Assembly (NCBI GenBank): GCA_021775385.1
Contig: JAJFHW010000295.1
Coordinates: 1-5,810, forward strand
From: Hyphomicrobiales bacterium
GTDB taxonomy: Bacteria > Pseudomonadota > Alphaproteobacteria > Rhizobiales > HXMU1428-3
Reading direction: 5' to 3'
DNA: 5,810 nt
The notes under the pieces are model-generated. The model was not told where the DNA came from. It did not search any database and saw only the letters and a program-made list of their open reading frames with translations. The stretch's first letter is position 1, and the number at the start of each line of letters is the position of its first letter. The translations under genes and the position numbers were made by a program. Positions 5,752 through 5,810 of this stretch are shown here, one piece after another.

Positions 5752-5810
5752 GTGTCACCTAAAAGTGGATTCCGGTTTTAGGAAAATGACACGCTTTAAA
5801 CATAGACCCA
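5752..5810. repeat. Partial copy of a Hyphomicrobiales-type intergenic palindromic repeat
   Basis: The arms GTGTCA-CCTAAAA (5752-5764) and TTTTAGG-AAAA-TGACAC (5776-5792) pair as 13 bp with a 4-base AAAA bulge (5783-5786) around the 11-base loop GTGGATTCCGG. The tail, containing AAACATAGACC (5798-5808), runs to the window edge. The same plan (outer stem, CCGAAAA/TTTTCGG inner stem, GTGG-nnn-CCGG loop, AAAA bulge and AAACAAAGACC tail) is familiar to me from dispersed repeats in Bradyrhizobium and other rhizobial genomes. The relationship is from memory, not a search. Confidence 0.6.

Larger units (their letters stand above)
5301..5810. other. Non-coding region upstream of sppA
   Basis: No gene is supported in these 510 bp. 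Read from the right edge towards sppA, it holds a partial palindromic repeat, a minus-strand terminator, about 250 bp in which I see nothing definite, paired direct repeats, and a candidate sppA promoter. In many alphaproteobacteria rpsA lies upstream of sppA or ihfB. No rpsA sequence is inside the window, so any such gene must end beyond the right edge. Confidence 0.6.

Overview
This 5.8 kb, AT-rich window (roughly 40% G+C by eye) reads as chromosomal DNA of an alphaproteobacterium, most likely from the Hyphomicrobiales (Rhizobiales). Three things point there: the gene order sppA-ihfB-lapA-trpF-trpB-trpA, which is a familiar alphaproteobacterial neighbourhood; the closeness of the Trp proteins to rhizobial ones as I remember them; and, at the right edge, a partial copy of an intergenic palindromic repeat that is common in Hyphomicrobiales genomes. 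No tRNA, rRNA, CRISPR array, transposase or prophage gene is visible.

All six genes lie on the minus strand, so transcription runs right to left. At 5301-5810 there is no gene. This stretch holds the repeat, then a strong intrinsic terminator closing a transcription unit that must start beyond the right edge, then a plausible sppA promoter with direct repeats upstream. sppA (4338-5300) and ihfB (3992-4297) are 40 bp apart and probably co-transcribed, with a weak terminator-like hairpin over the ihfB stop. A 555 bp AT-rich spacer (3437-3991) follows, with a long-spaced inverted repeat, a hairpin and a candidate promoter. Next come lapA (GTG start), trpF (TTG start), trpB and trpA with gaps of 77, 43 and 18 bp. 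The last 253 bp (1-253) carry no recognisable gene, although accD is the usual neighbour there in relatives.

Functionally, TrpF, TrpB and TrpA carry out the last steps of tryptophan synthesis: phosphoribosylanthranilate isomerisation, then the alpha2beta2 tryptophan synthase reaction. IHF beta is half of a DNA-bending heterodimer, SppA is a membrane protease degrading cleaved signal peptides, and LapA is a small two-helix inner-membrane protein.

I see no obvious new multigene system. The points most worth a second look are: the right-edge repeat, which keeps its fold through compensatory changes compared with remembered rhizobial copies; a Ser-to-Cys replacement at the PLP N1 contact of TrpB; the non-coding breaks where ihfB-lapA and trpA-accD are usually tight; and mini-hairpins that could mask the trpF and trpB ribosome-binding sites.
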